Positions 1 to 9,600 are shown, counted from the stretch's first letter. The stretch is 64,000 nt of DNA from Clostridiales bacterium (GCA_021205695.1 JAJPXB010000019.1:1-64000), one strand, 5' to 3'. A program made the numbers and translations. The notes: a model not told the origin generated them from the sequence alone.

Positions 1-1
1 G

Positions 2-49
2 CTGTCTTTAAATTATTTCAATCAGATTTTGTCGCATATCCATGTCTAA
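2..49 (+). CDS. C-terminal end of an unidentified gene (partial)
   Basis: Only the last 15 codons are inside the window, ending LSHIHV and a TAA at 47-49. The frame is open to the window edge, is AT-rich like the next gene, and ends 17 bases before the HerA start with the AAGGAGG ribosome site directly after the stop. That spacing suggests the two genes form one operon. In known two-gene defence pairs the partner upstream of HerA is often a SIR2-like NADase or a nuclease, but the residues visible here cannot identify it. Confidence 0.4.
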   Translation: MSLNYFNQILSHIHV

Positions 50-66
50 AAAGGAGGCGAACCAGC

Positions 67-1893
67 ATGAACGATTTCTATAAAATCGGGCAAGTGATTG
101 AAGTACGAGGGCAAAAACTTCGTATACGTGTTTTTGAGAACAAGAACAGCAATATCCTAGTATATCAGGGAAATATTATTAAGAATGTGTCCGTCGGTAG
201 CTTTGTCAAGATTCCAAAAGGATTTAACAATATCATCGGCCGAATAGAAGGAGAATACATTCAGGAAAATAAGATTATAGGCGAGAATAATGGCCAACCC
301 CGTTTTTCAAAAGATAGTGAGACTATTGATCGCATTATCGAAGTAAGTATTATGGGCGTGTTGAACGCTGGTCATTTTCAAAGAGGCTTAATTGACATCC
401 CACTGATATTCTCCGATGTATATATACTTGCAGATACAGAAATTCGAAAGATTTTTGAATTTAGTTCTGATTTGAGTACTTCTGTGTGCATCGGTTCTAT
501 TAATGATTACAAAGAAGAAAAGCTTTATATCTCAGCAAATTCTCTATTTGCTAGTCATATAGGAATCTTTGGAAACACCGGAAGTGGCAAATCGAATACA
601 TTAGCTAAGATATATACAGAATGCTTTCAACGCTTTAAGGAGATGCCTGGATTTGCTAAAAGCAGATTTCTTCTTATTGACTTTAATGGAGAGTACACCC
701 AAGCTTTTGATGACAGCAAAAAAGTGTATCGGCTTTCAACAAGAGATGATACGGGAGATTCGATTCCTATTCATCGCCTTTTCTTGGAGGATGTGGAGCT
801 TTGGTCAATAATCTGTGAAGCAACGGAGAAAACACAGAAGCCATTCCTGAGTAAGAGTATTGATCTTTATCATCGCTTATGTGGAATCGATAATCTTATG
901 GCCTATATTCGTGTGATGTTAAAGAACCTGCTGCTTCGATATTATGATTCCCCTCAAATGTTTGTCCGCCAGCTAACTGGACTCAAAACAATTCTTGCGC
1001 TACTATTTGTTGATGCCGAGCCTGGGGTCAAAATTTTAAATAGTATCCAGCTTCGTGCCCAGGGCACAAAATTTTGTCGAATATCTGATGAAAGGGAGTA
1101 CTGGGGGAATAGCTCTAGCGAATATGAGCAGCATTTTGTTTCAGTTATTTTGGAATCGGTATTTGTTACTGGCAATTACAAAAACATAGATGAATATCTG
1201 ATATTTGAGTTCGCCCTACGGTATAAATATTTGGATTCCTTGTGTTCGCAATATATCAATGAAGATCACGTTGGTCCACTGATTTCAAGGTTTGAAAATC
1301 GTGTAAAGCAAGTAAAACGCCTTTTTAGAATATGTGATGATCCTTCATCTGATTGGCTGGCGGTTTATTCATTGGTCGGTGTTAACGTTGAATTCAAAAA
1401 AATTGTGCCCCTAATTATTTGCAAGTATTTCTATGAACATCAACGACAAAATTTTAATGGTAGAAGTTTACACATCATTATAGACGAAGCACATAATGTC
1501 TTATCTACAACGTCTGAGCGGGAAAGTCAAACTTGGAAAGATTACCGCTTGGAAACTTTTGAGGAAATAATCAAGGAGGGGCGAAAGTTCGGAACATTTT
1601 TAACTATATCAAGTCAGCGCCCATCTGACATATCAGAAACAATTATCTCTCAACTTCATAATTACTTCATTCACCGATTGGTCAATAGCGAAGATATACG
1701 AGCAATTGGTAAAGCCGTGGCATTTATTGACAATGCTTCATATGAAATGATATCTGTACTCCCACAAGGAGCGTGTATCTTTACCGGTGTTGCTTCTAAT
1801 TTTCCCGTTTTGGTTCAGGTTGATTTACTGCCTAAACAGAAACAACCACAAAGTAGCACAATAAGTCTTACAGAGTTGTGGAAGGAACTTTAA
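67..1893 (+). CDS. HerA-type DUF87 hexameric ATPase (putative defence or DNA-translocating ATPase)
   Basis: A 608-residue protein. The N-terminal ~130 residues resemble the beta-barrel (HAS-barrel) domain of HerA proteins. The P-loop GNTGSGKS is at residues 169-176, the Walker B HIIIDEAHN at 469-477, and the sensor-like SQRPSDIS near 515, followed by the HNYFIHRL stretch typical of HerA/FtsK enzymes. The start follows AAGGAGG with normal spacing. HerA ATPases pump DNA with NurA in archaea; in bacteria stand-alone copies form anti-phage complexes with SIR2 or other effectors. Its AT-rich codon use contrasts sharply with the GC-rich genes that follow, indicating horizontal acquisition. The partner gene lies mostly outside the window, so the exact system is unknown. 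Confidence 0.85.
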   Translation: MNDFYKIGQVIEVRGQKLRIRVFENKNSNILVYQGNIIKNVSVGSFVKIPKGFNNIIGRIEGEYIQENKIIGENNGQPRFSKDSETIDRIIEVSIMGVLNAGHFQRGLIDIPLIFSDVYILADTEIRKIFEFSSDLSTSVCIGSINDYKEEKLYISANSLFASHIGIFGNTGSGKSNTLAKIYTECFQRFKEMPGFAKSRFLLIDFNGEYTQAFDDSKKVYRLSTRDDTGDSIPIHRLFLEDVELWSIICEATEKTQKPFLSKSIDLYHRLCGIDNLMAYIRVMLKNLLLRYYDSPQMFVRQLTGLKTILALLFVDAEPGVKILNSIQLRAQGTKFCRISDEREYWGNSSSEYEQHFVSVILESVFVTGNYKNIDEYLIFEFALRYKYLDSLCSQYINEDHVGPLISRFENRVKQVKRLFRICDDPSSDWLAVYSLVGVNVEFKKIVPLIICKYFYEHQRQNFNGRSLHIIIDEAHNVLSTTSERESQTWKDYRLETFEEIIKEGRKFGTFLTISSQRPSDISETIISQLHNYFIHRLVNSEDIRAIGKAVAFIDNASYEMISVLPQGACIFTGVASNFPVLVQVDLLPKQKQPQSSTISLTELWKEL

Positions 1894-2142
1894 AGCATAG
1901 TCCGCTGGTCTTTGTTGGCTGACGAGCTTATTCTGTGTATATTATTGAAGTCAATTATAGGTTTGCTATTACAACTCTGATTGGCGAAATATATTATCTG
2001 TTACTTTGTCTCAAGCGACAATAACATATCAATCAAGATCATTTTGGATTTGCAAATCATAATCAACAAAAATTGCTTTTAAATTAATTACAAAAGCCAT
2101 GAAAGGGATGTGGGAAAAATCACGCAAATCATTTTTATACCC
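1894..2142. other. AT-rich junction between foreign segment and rlmD
   Basis: About 250 bases with no credible gene, convergently flanked by the HerA gene and rlmD. Composition is as AT-rich as the HerA gene. No clear terminator, direct repeat or integrase gene could be seen inside the window. It is the likely edge of an inserted element. Confidence 0.5.
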
Positions 2143-3780
2143 TCAAATCATCCCAAAATGCCCCAACGCCTCCACAATCGCCCGCTCTTTCTCCAACGGA
2201 CACTTTGGTTGCTTAGCATCCTCCGCTTTCGGCTTATTGTAATTCTCCCTCTCGATGATCCCATACTTCTGCTTCACCTGAGCAATATACAGACTGCTGA
2301 CCTTCAACCCGCTGTGCTCCAAGACATAAGCTTTGATCTCATCATACGTCGCTTTCTTCTCCGCTGCGGTCAAATCCATCTCGTCCATGCTCAGTTCTAC
2401 CTCGATGTGATGGTCTGTGCGAAGTTTGGACAATAAACATACCGTCTCCACATGCCCCGTCCCAGGAAACATATCCACCGCCTCCGCTCTCGTCGCCCGA
2501 TATCCTCCGGCGTCCAGCAGCTTCAGATCCCGCGCCAGAGTGGCGGGGTCGCAGGAGACGTAGACCACCCGCCGGGGCGACATACGGCAGATGGCGTCGA
2601 TGACCTCGGCGGACAGGCCCTTTCTGGGCGGGTCGACCGAGATGACATCCGGGCGGAGGCCCCGCTCGGCCAGGCGTCTGGCGGCCTCTCCTGCGTCGGC
2701 GCAGAAAAATTCCGTATGCTCCAGCCCGTTCCTGCGCGCGTTTTCCCGGGCGTCCTCGATAGCCTGGGGAACGATCTCCGCTCCTAACACCCGACCTGCC
2801 CGGGTGGCCATGACCAGGCTGATGGTTCCGGTGCCGCAGTAGAGGTCCAGCACCGTCTCCTTTCCGGTGAGTCCGGCGAACTCCAGCGCCCGCCCATAGA
2901 GCACCTCTGCCTGCGCCCGATTCACCTGAAAGAAGGAGGGCACAGACAGACGGAACGTCAGCCCACAGAGGGTATCGTCCAGATAATCCCGCCCCCACAG
3001 CGTCCGGTATCCTGGCCCCAGGATCACATTGGTGCGCTGGGTGTTGCAGTTGAGCACGACTCCCGCCAGGGTGGGAAACGCTTCCCTCAGGCTGCGGAGC
3101 AGCTCATCTGTGTGGGGCAGCGCCGTTCCGTTGACGACCAGACAGATCAGCAGCTCTCCCGCCCGGTTGGTGCGGCAAAAGACGTGCCGCACCAGGCCGG
3201 CGTGGGCTCTCTCGTCGTAGGCGGGGACGGCATATTTCTCCATCCAGTCCCGAATACATCTGCCTGCCCGGTTGGACAGCTCCGGCTGGAGCAGACAGTG
3301 CTCTACGTCGATCACGTCGTGGCTTCGCTGGCGGTAAAAGCCCACCCTGACCTTCCCGTCTGTGCCACCGCTCACCGGGAACTGCACCTTGTTCCGGTAG
3401 CCGTTCCGCTGGGCGGCGCCGTGAATACAGGAGACGGTCAGCTCCAGACCGCCGATGCGCCGGAACGCGTCGTTTACCTGCTCCGTTTTCAGCCGCAGCT
3501 CCTCCTGGTAGGTCATGTGCCGGAGCTGGCAGCCGCCGCACCGGGGATAATAGGGACAGTCCGGAGGGATGCGGGCGGGCGAGGGGGTCAGCACCTCCAG
3601 CAGACGGCCCCAGGCGCAATGCTTTGTCACCTTCATCAGGGAGATTTTGGCGGTCTCGCCGGCCAGCGCGCCCCGGACAAACACCGCAAGCCCGTCCTCC
3701 AGGCGCCCGACCCCGTCCCCCTGGCTGGTGCAGCCGGTAAAGGTGACGATCTGTTCTGTGTTTTTCAGCGGATGGGACAT
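2143..3780 (-). CDS. rlmD: 23S rRNA (uracil-C5)-methyltransferase, RlmD/RumA family, with C-terminal extension
   Basis: A TRAM domain at the N-terminus is followed by [4Fe-4S] cysteines C75, C81, C84 and C162. The SAM site is DLYCGTGTI (312-320), DPPRKG is at 383-388, and the catalytic cysteine is C410 in SCDPATLARDL. It methylates a uridine of 23S rRNA. The usual enzyme ends near residue 453; here about 90 more residues follow, rich in Lys and Glu (for example YNKPKAEDAKQPKCP), encoded by visibly more AT-rich DNA than the core. The 3' end of this gene is a known integration site for conjugative elements in Firmicutes, so the tail may have come from an inserted element. The exact target uridine cannot be told from sequence. 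Confidence 0.92.
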   Translation of the reverse strand: MSHPLKNTEQIVTFTGCTSQGDGVGRLEDGLAVFVRGALAGETAKISLMKVTKHCAWGRLLEVLTPSPARIPPDCPYYPRCGGCQLRHMTYQEELRLKTEQVNDAFRRIGGLELTVSCIHGAAQRNGYRNKVQFPVSGGTDGKVRVGFYRQRSHDVIDVEHCLLQPELSNRAGRCIRDWMEKYAVPAYDERAHAGLVRHVFCRTNRAGELLICLVVNGTALPHTDELLRSLREAFPTLAGVVLNCNTQRTNVILGPGYRTLWGRDYLDDTLCGLTFRLSVPSFFQVNRAQAEVLYGRALEFAGLTGKETVLDLYCGTGTISLVMATRAGRVLGAEIVPQAIEDARENARRNGLEHTEFFCADAGEAARRLAERGLRPDVISVDPPRKGLSAEVIDAICRMSPRRVVYVSCDPATLARDLKLLDAGGYRATRAEAVDMFPGTGHVETVCLLSKLRTDHHIEVELSMDEMDLTAAEKKATYDEIKAYVLEHSGLKVSSLYIAQVKQKYGIIERENYNKPKAEDAKQPKCPLEKERAIVEALGHFGMI

Positions 3781-3922
3781 GGTCGGGGCCTCCTGTCAGA
3801 AGTGCTTTTCGTCTCCATTATACTTCCCGCGCGCTTCCGGCGCAAGCGGATTTGCGACGCCCTGTCCGGGAGCGCGTCCTCCCGTCAAAACACCAAAATT
3901 TCCCCAATTCCGTCCCGCCCCC

Positions 3923-3950
3923 TTGCAAAAACGGCGGTTTCTGATATACT
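3923..3950 (+). promoter_or_regulatory. Sigma-A promoter of the TetR-family gene
   Basis: TTGCAA at 3923-3928 and TATACT at 3945-3950 with 16 bases between them, about 50 bases upstream of the GTG start of the regulator gene. Confidence 0.6.
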
Positions 3951-3999
3951 TTTCAGTAACGCGAAGTGAATGTCGTATCCAGGGAAAGGGGCTGCGAAC

Positions 4000-4578
4000 G
4001 TGTCAGATTCCAACATCACCAAGCGGGCGCTGGCCGCCGCCCTGAAACAGCTGATGGACGAGGAGCCCTTTGCCAAGATCAGCGTGGGGGAGATCTGCGA
4101 GCGCTGCCAGCTCAACCGGAAGAGCTTCTATTACCACTTTCAGGACAAGTATGATCTGGTCAACTGGATTTTTGACACCGAATTCATTGCGGCAGCCAAC
4201 CAGCGGGACTACCACCATAACTGGGAGGTCTTTCACGACCTGGCCGACTATTTTTACGCCAACCGCAGTTTTTACCGCAAGGCCCTCCAAATCAAGGGCC
4301 AGAATTCCTTCCAGGATCACTTTCGGGAGCTGATGTTTCCCTTTCTGTCCGCCATCATCGAGCCGCAGATCTCTGACCATGCCAGCGGCGACGACCCGGG
4401 TCTGCTGGAATTTCAGATCCATTTCTGCTCCGACGCCCTGATCGCCACCCTGGAGCGATGGCTGCTGGACAGAGAGCCCGCCCCGCCGGAGATTTTTCTC
4501 CGCCGTCTGCGCTCCTGTCTGCAGATGATCTCCGACAGCGTCAGCGACGACCTGTTTTTCCAGGAGAAATCGTCGTAA
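4000..4578 (+). CDS. TetR/AcrR-family transcriptional regulator
   Basis: An N-terminal helix-turn-helix (KISVGEICERCQLNRKSFYYHF, residues about 24-45, is the TetR signature) is followed by a helical ligand domain of the type seen in DhaS-like TetR proteins. I chose GTG at 4000 because AAAGGGG lies 8 bases upstream and related proteins begin at this point. An in-frame ATG at 3970 has no ribosome site. It faces the sugar kinase gene and shares a hairpin with it. The ligand and targets are unknown. Confidence 0.85.
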   Translation: MSDSNITKRALAAALKQLMDEEPFAKISVGEICERCQLNRKSFYYHFQDKYDLVNWIFDTEFIAAANQRDYHHNWEVFHDLADYFYANRSFYRKALQIKGQNSFQDHFRELMFPFLSAIIEPQISDHASGDDPGLLEFQIHFCSDALIATLERWLLDREPAPPEIFLRRLRSCLQMISDSVSDDLFFQEKSS

Positions 4579-4611
4579 TCCATATGGAGTAATCCCTCCG
4601 CACAAAGTATT

Positions 4612-4639
4612 TGCCCCTGGGCCGTTCGGCCCAGGGGCA
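4612..4639. terminator. Bidirectional hairpin between TetR and sugar kinase genes
   Basis: Perfect 12-base arms (TGCCCCTGGGCC and its complement) around a GTTC loop lie between two convergent genes. There is no long T-run on either side, so termination efficiency is uncertain. Confidence 0.55.
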
Positions 4640-4687
4640 CGGTGCTTCACAGGGGGTTGTTCTTCTCTGGGAGGGCCTGTTCCGCGG

Positions 4688-6214
4688 TCACAGCGTCTCC
4701 GCCGCCGCCCGCTCCACGGTCAGGCCGGCCTTATAGCGGGCCAGGAACCGGTCAAAGCCCGCCACGTCCTCCGCATCGGGCTGGAGGGTGGTGCCTGCCA
4801 CCCCGGCAAAGACCCGACCAGTGAGAAAGGCTTCCAGGCTTTCGCCCTCTGCCCTGTCCGACATATAGGCGGCCAGCAGCGCCATACCGTAGGGGCCGCC
4901 CTCTCCCGCCGTCTCCATGCAGGTGACGGGGGCGTTGCAGGCCGCCGCCATGTACTTCTGCCCCACCACCGGGGTCTTGAACAGGCCGCCGTGGCCGGTG
5001 AGCCGGTCGATGGCTACATTTTCCAGGGCCAGCAGATCCATCCCGATCTTCAGGGTGGACATGGTTGCGTAGAGCTGGGCCCGGAGGAAGTTTGCCAGGC
5101 TAAAGCGGCTGTCCGGACGGCGCACCACCAGGGGCCGCCCCTCGTCCAGATGGGTGACGCCCTCTCCGGCCAGGTAGTTGTAGACCAGCACGCCGCCACA
5201 GTCCGGGTCGCCCTCCAGACTTTTTTCGTACAGCTTGGTGTACAGGTCGCCGGTGGAGACGCTGCCGCCGAACAGCTCCACCGTCTCCCGCAGGGCGGAC
5301 ACCCAGGCGTTCATGTCATTGGTGCAGTTGTTGCAGTGCACCATCGCCACCGGGCTGCCGGTGGGGGTGGTCACCAGGTCCAGCTCCGGGTAGACCCTGC
5401 TGAGCGGCTTTTCCAGCACCACCATAGAAAAGATGGAGGTGCCTGCGGAGACGTTGCCGGTGCGGGGGGCCACCGAATTGGTGGCGGCCATGCCGGTGCC
5501 TGCGTCCCCTTCCGGCGGGGCCACGGGGATACCTGCGGGCAGCAGACCGTCCAGCAGAGCGGAGCCCGCCTCGGTCAAGGTGCCCGCGTCCTCCCCGGCC
5601 AGCAGCACACGGGGCAGGATGTCCCGAATGCGCCAGGGATAGCCCCGGTCTGCGATCAGGTCGTCAAAGCTGTCCAGCATGGCCTGGTCATAGTCCAGGG
5701 CGGCGCTGTCAATGGGGAACATGCCGGAGGCCTCCCCGATGCCCAGGGCATTCACCCCGGTGAGGGCATGGTGGACGTACCCCGCCAGGGTGGTGATGTG
5801 GGCGATGTCCTTCACATGGGACTCGTCGTTCAAAATCGCCTGGTACAGGTGGGCGATGCTCCACCGCTGGGGGATGTTGAACCGGAACCGCTCGGTCAGC
5901 TCCGTCGCAGCCGGGCCGGTGATGGTGTTCTGCCAGGTGCGGAAGGGCACCAGCAGGTTCCAATCCTTGTCAAAGGCCAGATAGCCGTGCATCATGGCGG
6001 AGACGCCCATGGCGGCCAGGCCGTCCACCGGGCCGAGGTTGCTCAGGGCCGTTTTCAGCCCGGACCAGACCTCATCCAGGGAATAGGTCCAGACGCCGTC
6101 TTCGTAGCTGCTGGCCCAGATGTAATCGCCGGACTGCACCGGCCGGAACGCTTCGTCGATGGCCACCGCCTTGATGCGGGTGGAGCCGAATTCAATGCCC
6201 AGATATCTGTTCAT
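4688..6214 (-). CDS. FGGY-family carbohydrate kinase (xylulokinase-like)
   Basis: A 508-residue FGGY kinase. The N-terminal phosphate-binding loop is [10 protein letters not shown] (residues 6-15); TGHGG and the [15 protein letters not shown] region belong to the second actin-like ATPase domain. It would phosphorylate a pentulose or related sugar with ATP. Family members annotated as xylulokinases, ribulokinases and glycerol kinases look alike at this level, so the sugar is not assigned. No sugar isomerase or transporter is adjacent. Confidence 0.85.
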   Translation of the reverse strand: MNRYLGIEFGSTRIKAVAIDEAFRPVQSGDYIWASSYEDGVWTYSLDEVWSGLKTALSNLGPVDGLAAMGVSAMMHGYLAFDKDWNLLVPFRTWQNTITGPAATELTERFRFNIPQRWSIAHLYQAILNDESHVKDIAHITTLAGYVHHALTGVNALGIGEASGMFPIDSAALDYDQAMLDSFDDLIADRGYPWRIRDILPRVLLAGEDAGTLTEAGSALLDGLLPAGIPVAPPEGDAGTGMAATNSVAPRTGNVSAGTSIFSMVVLEKPLSRVYPELDLVTTPTGSPVAMVHCNNCTNDMNAWVSALRETVELFGGSVSTGDLYTKLYEKSLEGDPDCGGVLVYNYLAGEGVTHLDEGRPLVVRRPDSRFSLANFLRAQLYATMSTLKIGMDLLALENVAIDRLTGHGGLFKTPVVGQKYMAAACNAPVTCMETAGEGGPYGMALLAAYMSDRAEGESLEAFLTGRVFAGVAGTTLQPDAEDVAGFDRFLARYKAGLTVERAAAETL

Positions 6215-6355
6215 AACGACCTCTTATTTCCTTCCCTCTCCGCCGTCGGCAGCGGGTGATAAACAGGAATGAGAGGGTCAGGAAAACCTGCCCCCTGATC
6301 CATAAAAAGATTTGTCCGTCCGTCGGTGCAGCGCCAGTCGGCCCCTGGAGCGGGC

Positions 6356-6625
6356 TCAGTTGGCCTGTTCTGCCAGCAGCCGCTCCAGGCCCAGAGCGAT
6401 CTGGTCGGGGCAGGAGGTGCTCTTGCCGCCGCAGCGGATGCCTTTCATCCGGCTGATGGCCTCCTCCGGGGTCATCCCCTTCAGCAGAGCGCCGATGCCC
6501 TGGAGGTTGCCGTTGCAGCCGCCCACGGCCTCCATGCTGCGGATGACCTGCTTGCCGTCGGCCTCCTCCAGCTCTACCCGTATCTCCCGGGAGCAGACGC
6601 CCCGGGGCTTAAATGTGTACAGCAT
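6356..6625 (-). CDS. TSCPD domain protein
   Basis: An 89-residue protein with the signature TSCPD near residue 71 and the conserved block GGCNGNLQGI. This small family (also seen as a C-terminal domain of vitamin B12-dependent ribonucleotide reductases) is widespread in Clostridia; its biochemical role as a stand-alone protein is not established. It starts just after the ackA stop, with a GGAGG-like site in the 27-base gap, so it is probably co-transcribed with ackA. Confidence 0.85.
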   Translation of the reverse strand: MLYTFKPRGVCSREIRVELEEADGKQVIRSMEAVGGCNGNLQGIGALLKGMTPEEAISRMKGIRCGGKSTSCPDQIALGLERLLAEQAN

Positions 6626-6652
6626 AGCGATTCCCTCCTTTACACCGGAGCG

Positions 6653-7864
6653 TTACAGCTTCTCCACGATCTCCGCCGTATCCATGGCGATCATCAGCTC
6701 CTCGTTGGTGGGGATGACCAGCACCTTCACCTGAGAGCCATCGCCGGAGATGTCGACCTCCTCGCCCCGCTTATGGTTGGCCTCCTGGTTCAGGGGGGCA
6801 ACGCCCATATAGCCCAGGCCCTCGGTCATGGCGGTGCGCAGCTCGGGGCTGTTTTCGCCCACACCGGCGGTAAAGACGATGGCGTCCACCCCGCCCATGG
6901 CGGCGGCGTAGGAGCCGATATACTTCTTCACGTCGTAGCAGAACACGTCGATGGCCAGCTTCGCCCGCTGGTTACCCGCCGCTGCGGCGGCGTCCAGGTC
7001 GCGGAAGTCGGAGGACACCCCGGAGATGCCCAGCACGCCGGACTTCTTGTTCAGGATGTTCATCATCTCGCTGATGGAGAGGTTGTATTTGTTCATCAGG
7101 AACTCCATCACCCCGGCGTCCATGTCGCCCGCACGGGTGCCCATGGGAAGGCCCGCCAGGGGGGTCAGGCCCATGGTGGTGTCTACGCACTTGCCGTTCT
7201 TCACGGCGGCGATGGAGGAGCCGTTGCCCAGATGACAGGTGATGATCTTCAGCTCCTCTATGGGCTTAGACAGCATGGCGGCGGCCCGGGCGGAGACGAA
7301 CCGGTGAGAGGTGCCGTGGAAGCCGTAGCGGCGAACCTTGTCGTTGGCGTAATACTCATAGGGGATGGCATAGGTGTAGGCCACGGGAGGCATGGTCTGG
7401 TGGAAGGCGGTGTCAAACACGGCCACCTGAGGCACCTTGTCCCCCAGGACGGCGGCGCAGGCCCGGATGCCGATGAGGTTGGCGGGGTTGTGGAGAGGGG
7501 CCAGGGGGTTGCACTCCTCGATGGCCTTCAGCACCTCGTCGGTGAGCAGGACGGAGGAGGCGAAGCTCTCGCCGCCATGGACGACCCGGTGCCCCACAGC
7601 GTCGATCTCGCTCATAGAGGACAACACGCCGTTGTCCTTGTCCACCAGGGCGTCCAGCACCGCCTGGATGGCCTCAGAGTGGGTGGGCATGGCCACGTCC
7701 ACCGCATTCTTCCCTGCCTTGCCCGCAACCTGGGGCTTGTAGGTGAATTTGCCGTCCAGGCCGATGCGCTCGCACAGGCCCTTGGCCAGCAGCGCGCCGG
7801 TGGTGGGATCCAGCAGCTGATACTTCAGGGAAGAGCTTCCCGCATTGATGACCAGAATATTCAT
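6653..7864 (-). CDS. ackA: Acetate kinase
   Basis: A 403-residue enzyme converting acetyl phosphate and ADP to acetate and ATP, the energy-yielding last step of acetate fermentation. Visible motifs are NAGSSSLK (7-14), HRVVHGGE, the FDTAFHQTMP block, YGFHGTSHR, and GNGSSI; the length is normal. Unusually, pta, its common partner, is not next to it; the neighbour is the small TSCPD gene. The start ATG follows GGAGAAT. Confidence 0.97.
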   Translation of the reverse strand: MNILVINAGSSSLKYQLLDPTTGALLAKGLCERIGLDGKFTYKPQVAGKAGKNAVDVAMPTHSEAIQAVLDALVDKDNGVLSSMSEIDAVGHRVVHGGESFASSVLLTDEVLKAIEECNPLAPLHNPANLIGIRACAAVLGDKVPQVAVFDTAFHQTMPPVAYTYAIPYEYYANDKVRRYGFHGTSHRFVSARAAAMLSKPIEELKIITCHLGNGSSIAAVKNGKCVDTTMGLTPLAGLPMGTRAGDMDAGVMEFLMNKYNLSISEMMNILNKKSGVLGISGVSSDFRDLDAAAAAGNQRAKLAIDVFCYDVKKYIGSYAAAMGGVDAIVFTAGVGENSPELRTAMTEGLGYMGVAPLNQEANHKRGEEVDISGDGSQVKVLVIPTNEELMIAMDTAEIVEKL

Positions 7865-7906
7865 AATGTGATTCTCCTTTGCGTTGTCCTGTGCCCGACC
7901 TTAGCG

Positions 7907-7935
7907 CTTGCGCAGACCTGCCGGACACGCTATAA
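7907..7935 (+). promoter_or_regulatory. Promoter of tmcAL
   Basis: TTGCGC at 7907-7912 and TATAAT at 7930-7935 with 17 bases between. It reads away from ackA toward the tRNA-modification gene that starts at 8021. Confidence 0.65.
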
Positions 7936-8020
7936 TAATTCTATTACAAAACTGGATGAAGAACAACCGTTTTTTGGAGAATTTTTGAAAAACGCCGTCC
8001 CGTTCAAAGGAGGAAGCCCC

Positions 8021-9265
8021 ATGCCCGACCGGAATAGTCCTCTCTCCGCCGCAGGCGTTGTCTGCGAGTTCGACCCCTTCCACCGGGGACACCGCTGGCT
8101 GCTGGAGCAGGTCAGGGCGGCCTGCCCGGAGAAAGGGATCGTCTGCGTCATGAGCGGCGGCTTTACCCAGCGGGGGACTGCCGCCGCCCTGGACCGCTCC
8201 GCCCGGGCGGAGATGGCCCTCCGGGGTGGGGCCGACCTGGTGCTGGAGCTGCCCCTTCTCTGGGCGGTATCCTCGGCGGAAACCTTCGCCCGCGGGGGCG
8301 TCCAGTGCCTGCTGGACACCGGAGTGGTGGATACGGTCGCCTTCGGCAGCGAGGACGGCGACCTCTCCCGGCTGGCTCCTGCGGCGCAGGCGCTGGACAG
8401 CGACGCCCTCCGGCCCCTCCTCCGGGCGGGACTGGAGGAGGGCCTGTCCTACCCCGCCGCCCGCCAGCGGGCGCTGGAGGCGCTGGTGGGAGAGAGCGGC
8501 CGCTGCCTGGAGACGCCCAACAACAGTTTGGGGGTGGAGTACCTCCGCGCCCTCCGGCATTGGGGCCGGGAGGACGTGACCGCCCTGACCTTTCCCCGGC
8601 AGGGGGCGGGCCACGACAGCCGCAGGGAGGAGGACTGGCCCTCCGGCTCCCTGCTCCGGCGCTGGATGAGCGGCGGAGACTGGGCGCGGCTGGAAGCAGC
8701 GCTCCCTCCGACGAGCCGGGAGATCGTAATGCGGGAGCGGGAGGCGGGCCGCTGTCCCGCTCAGCTGGAGCGCTGCGAGCGGGGCATTCTGGCCCGGCTC
8801 CGCACCATGACGGAGGAGGAGCTGTCCGCCCTCCCCGACCGGGCGCCGGGTCTGGAGCGGCGCATCGCCCGCGCTGCGGGAGAGGCGACCGACCTGGCGC
8901 AGCTCTATGGGCGGGCCAAGACCCGCCGCTATCCGGAGGCCCGCATCCGGCGCATGGTGCTCTGGGCCTTTCTGGGTCTGACCGCCGACCGGCTTCCGGA
9001 GCGGGTGCCCTACCTCCGGGTGCTGGGCTTCAATGACCGGGGCAGGACGCTGCTTCGGGAGATGAAGGGGCGGGCGAAGCTGCCGGTGCTGCTTCGCTCC
9101 GGCCAGATACGCCGGCTGGGGCAGGACGCCCGGACGGCCTTTCAAGCGGAGTGCCGGGGAGAGGATGTGCGGCAGCTCTGTCTGCCCCGGCCCGGCCCCG
9201 GCGGCCTGGAGTGGCTCAGGAGGCCCGTCTGTCTGACCAGTCCTGATTCAGACGGATGGGACTGA
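8021..9265 (+). CDS. tmcAL: tRNA(Met) cytidine acetate ligase
   Basis: A nucleotidyltransferase-like protein of the YlbM/TmcAL family, 414 residues. The HIGH-like loop is EFDPFHRGH (16-24, usually EYNPFHNGH), followed by SGGFTQRG and the conserved NNSLGVEYLRAL. The enzyme uses acetate and ATP to form N4-acetylcytidine at the wobble base of elongator tRNA-Met. ATG at 8021 was chosen for the AAAGGAGG 9 bases upstream; the open frame runs further upstream only by chance. The last 50 bases overlap the convergent HTH gene. Acetate-dependence makes the neighbourhood of ackA suggestive, but they are divergently transcribed. Confidence 0.92.
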   Translation: MPDRNSPLSAAGVVCEFDPFHRGHRWLLEQVRAACPEKGIVCVMSGGFTQRGTAAALDRSARAEMALRGGADLVLELPLLWAVSSAETFARGGVQCLLDTGVVDTVAFGSEDGDLSRLAPAAQALDSDALRPLLRAGLEEGLSYPAARQRALEALVGESGRCLETPNNSLGVEYLRALRHWGREDVTALTFPRQGAGHDSRREEDWPSGSLLRRWMSGGDWARLEAALPPTSREIVMREREAGRCPAQLERCERGILARLRTMTEEELSALPDRAPGLERRIARAAGEATDLAQLYGRAKTRRYPEARIRRMVLWAFLGLTADRLPERVPYLRVLGFNDRGRTLLREMKGRAKLPVLLRSGQIRRLGQDARTAFQAECRGEDVRQLCLPRPGPGGLEWLRRPVCLTSPDSDGWD

Positions 9266-9563
9266 TGGAGGCGGCCAGCTTCAGCAGGCTGTCCAGCTTG
9301 GCCTCTCCCCGCTCCACTGTTCGGGAGACGGTGGAGATGTTGATTCCCAGGCGGAGCGCCGCCTCCCGCATACTCTCCCGCAGAAGATAGTAGTGCACCA
9401 TGCACTCCGTCTCCCGGGGAGTGAGCTTGTCCCGAAGCTCCTTCACCAAGGCCAGCTGGTACTGGTCCAGGGCGGGGTCCAGCTCCGGATGGACCATGTG
9501 CCGGAGCAGATGGGCGGTTTTCTGGGCGTAGGGCTCTCCCCGGCGATAGACAGGTCTGGACAT
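9216..9563 (-). CDS. Small sigma-70 region 4/LuxR-like helix-turn-helix protein
   Basis: A 115-residue protein whose C-terminal half is a helix-turn-helix: TPRETECMVHYYLLRESMREAALRLG, then INISTVSRTVERGEAKL as the recognition segment. No receiver or sigma-2 domain is present. The start follows AAGGAGG. Its 3' end overlaps tmcAL by 50 bases on the other strand. It is probably a DNA-binding regulator; target unknown. Confidence 0.75.
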   Translation of the reverse strand: MSRPVYRRGEPYAQKTAHLLRHMVHPELDPALDQYQLALVKELRDKLTPRETECMVHYYLLRESMREAALRLGINISTVSRTVERGEAKLDSLLKLAASISPIRLNQDWSDRRAS

Positions 9564-9600
9564 AAAATTTCCTCCTTGCTGAAAAAGTTTTGATCAGGTA

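Noticed and set aside
6326..8020. Long in-frame extension upstream of tmcAL
   Set aside because: It runs antisense through ackA and the TSCPD gene; the proper ATG at 8021 has a strong ribosome site and family-typical N-terminus.
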